Shown piece by piece: positions 5,860 through 7,158 of a DNA stretch of 7,158 bases. Position numbers and translations under genes: made by a program. Every line of letters starts with the position of its first letter. The first letter of the stretch is position 1. Location: the NCBI GenBank assembly GCA_026988445.1, contig JALSLF010000568.1, forward strand, positions 1-7,158. Direction: 5' to 3'. The notes below the pieces were generated by a model that was given only the letters and a program-made list of their open reading frames with translations, had not been told where the DNA came from and ran no database searches. This DNA is from Bacteroidales bacterium (GTDB lineage Bacteria > Bacteroidota > Bacteroidia > Bacteroidales > NBLH01).

Positions 5860-7158
5860 TTGAAAAGAGAAATTAAACAATCTATTGAAAAACTTTTTAA
5901 AAATTGGAGTGGGAAAGAGGCAAAAGAAACAATAGCTTTGCCTGAGTCCGGTTCATACAGAAAATATTACAGAATAATAGGAAGCAGCAAAACAGCCATT
6001 GCGGTTTATAATGAAGACCGCAAAGAGAATATTGCTTTTGTTGAATTTTCAAAGCATTTTAAGCTTAAAAATTTGCCTGTTCCTGAAATTTATGAAGCAA
6101 ATTTAGATAATAATATCTATTTACAAGAGGATTTAGGAGATACTACTCTGTTTGCTTATATTACCGAAAATCGTCCGGGTGTTGAGTTTCCCGATAAATT
6201 AATTGATATTTTAAAAAAAGTACTAAGCCGTTTGGTTGATTTTCAAATTAAAGGCTCAGAAGGTTTTAATTATTCATATTGTTACCCGCGGGCAGCTTTT
6301 GATAAGCAGTCGATGATGTGGGATTTGAATTATTTTAAGTACTATTTTTTAAAATTGGCAAAAATTCCTTTTGATGAACAAGATTTGGAAAATGATTTTT
6401 TAAAATTTTCCGATTTTTTATTGGAAGCAAAGACCGATTATTTTCTTTATCGCGATTTTCAAACCCGTAACATCATGATACGCAATAAAGAACCGTATTT
6501 TATTGATTATCAAGGGGGACGGAAAGGAGCTTTACAGTATGATTTAGCTTCGTTATTGTATGATGCTAAGGCTGATATACCCCAAGAAGTGCGCAATTCT
6601 TTAAGAAAATTTTATATTGATAAGCTATCAGAATACCAAGAGGTTGATGTAGATAAATTTAACGGATATTATTTCGGATATGTACTGATACGTATTATGC
6701 AAGCAATGGGGGCTTTTGGCTTTCGCGGATTTTATGAAAAAAAGACCCATTTTTTGCAAAGTATTCCTTTTGCTATTCAAAATTTAGAATATCTGCTTGA
6801 TACGGTAAAACTACCTATTGACTTACCGGAATTGATGAAAGTGTTGCGTGCCCTAACACAATCCGAAGAATTGAAAAAATTTAAAACACCTAAGCGGCGT
6901 TTAACGGTAACGATTAACAGTTTTTCATATAAAAAAGGTATTCCTGTAGATGATTCGGGAAATGGAGGAGGTTTTGTTTTTGACTGTCGTGCGGTACATA
7001 ATCCGGGTAAATACGAAAAATTTGTAGAACTAACGGGGCGAGATGCTGAGGTAATCCGTTTTTTTGAACAAGAAGAAGAAATGCATTGTTTTTTGGACAA
7101 CACATTTAAAATAGTTGAACAATCAGTTGAAAAATATTTGCAAAGGAGATTTACTAAT
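5860..7158 (+). CDS. AmgK-like sugar kinase fused to RapZ C-terminal domain (3' end outside window)
   Basis: 433 codons are open to the window edge with no stop. Residues about 20-310 form an aminoglycoside-phosphotransferase-type kinase: ATP-lobe motif LPESGSYRKYYRI (27-39), hinge YLQEDLGDTTLF (87-98), catalytic loop LYRDFQTRNIM (196-206; D199 base, N204 metal ligand), metal-binding D216 in FIDYQGG, then QYDLASLLYDA (226-236). These best fit AmgK, the anomeric MurNAc/GlcNAc kinase of peptidoglycan recycling. From about 347 the chain matches the RapZ C-terminal domain: INSFSYKKGIPVD (352-364), GFVFDCRAVHNPG (371-383), ELTGRD (390-395). The GCTGGxHRSV signature should lie just past the edge. 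RapZ's N-terminal Walker-A domain is absent, the kinase standing in its place. Start: the in-frame stop at 5851-5853 leaves TTG at 5860 as the only plausible start. The first later ATG is codon 152, too late to keep the ATP lobe. Substrate is inferred. Confidence 0.88.
   Translation, partial: MKREIKQSIEKLFKNWSGKEAKETIALPESGSYRKYYRIIGSSKTAIAVYNEDRKENIAFVEFSKHFKLKNLPVPEIYEANLDNNIYLQEDLGDTTLFAYITENRPGVEFPDKLIDILKKVLSRLVDFQIKGSEGFNYSYCYPRAAFDKQSMMWDLNYFKYYFLKLAKIPFDEQDLENDFLKFSDFLLEAKTDYFLYRDFQTRNIMIRNKEPYFIDYQGGRKGALQYDLASLLYDAKADIPQEVRNSLRKFYIDKLSEYQEVDVDKFNGYYFGYVLIRIMQAMGAFGFRGFYEKKTHFLQSIPFAIQNLEYLLDTVKLPIDLPELMKVLRALTQSEELKKFKTPKRRLTVTINSFSYKKGIPVDDSGNGGGFVFDCRAVHNPGKYEKFVELTGRDAEVIRFFEQEEEMHCFLDNTFKIVEQSVEKYLQRRFTN

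Noticed and set aside
6777..7105. Minus-strand open frames at 6777-7103 and 6914-7105
   Set aside because: They are antisense to the RapZ C-terminal region, whose motifs are well supported on the plus strand.

Overview
The window looks like chromosomal DNA from a low-GC member of the Bacteroidota. The evidence is the protein families present (an LptD of the Bacteroidota type, an amidase followed by an MCE/MlaD protein, and a kinase fused to a RapZ C-terminal domain), signal peptides ending in Ala-Gln or Gly-Gln, the lack of Shine-Dalgarno sequences, and promoter-like TTG/TAnnTTTG-type elements. The genus cannot be named from the sequence. No mobile element, CRISPR array, tRNA or rRNA was seen. 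This is a dense envelope-biogenesis region, not an accessory island.

Layout. The left end (1-27, minus) may hold the first nine codons of another gene. A hairpin at 102-128 lies just behind lptD, which fills 132-2777 on the minus strand and encodes the outer-membrane LPS-assembly translocon. A 296-bp divergent intergenic region follows, with one candidate promoter per strand, a short hairpin and a perfect 16-bp palindrome. On the plus strand comes a three-gene unit: a secreted zinc N-acetylmuramoyl-L-alanine amidase with a SPOR-like C-terminus (3074-4216), a membrane-anchored MlaD/MCE protein (4271-5305), and a small secreted SnoaL/NTF2-like protein (5295-5789) whose start lies inside the MlaD gene. 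A clear intrinsic terminator at 5796-5826 closes the unit. After it, a gene with no usable ATG (TTG start at 5860) runs off the right edge still open. It encodes an AmgK-like sugar-kinase domain joined to the start of a RapZ C-terminal domain.

How the genes fit together. LptD places LPS in the outer leaflet. The MCE protein probably belongs to a phospholipid-trafficking system. The amidase cleaves stem peptides from peptidoglycan, and the kinase/RapZ fusion probably handles or senses the amino sugars released by wall turnover. The two most interesting points are the kinase-RapZ fusion, which combines a probable amino-sugar kinase with a domain that in E. coli senses glucosamine-6-phosphate, and the overlap of MlaD with a secreted NTF2-fold protein, the same fold class as the periplasmic lipid carrier MlaC.
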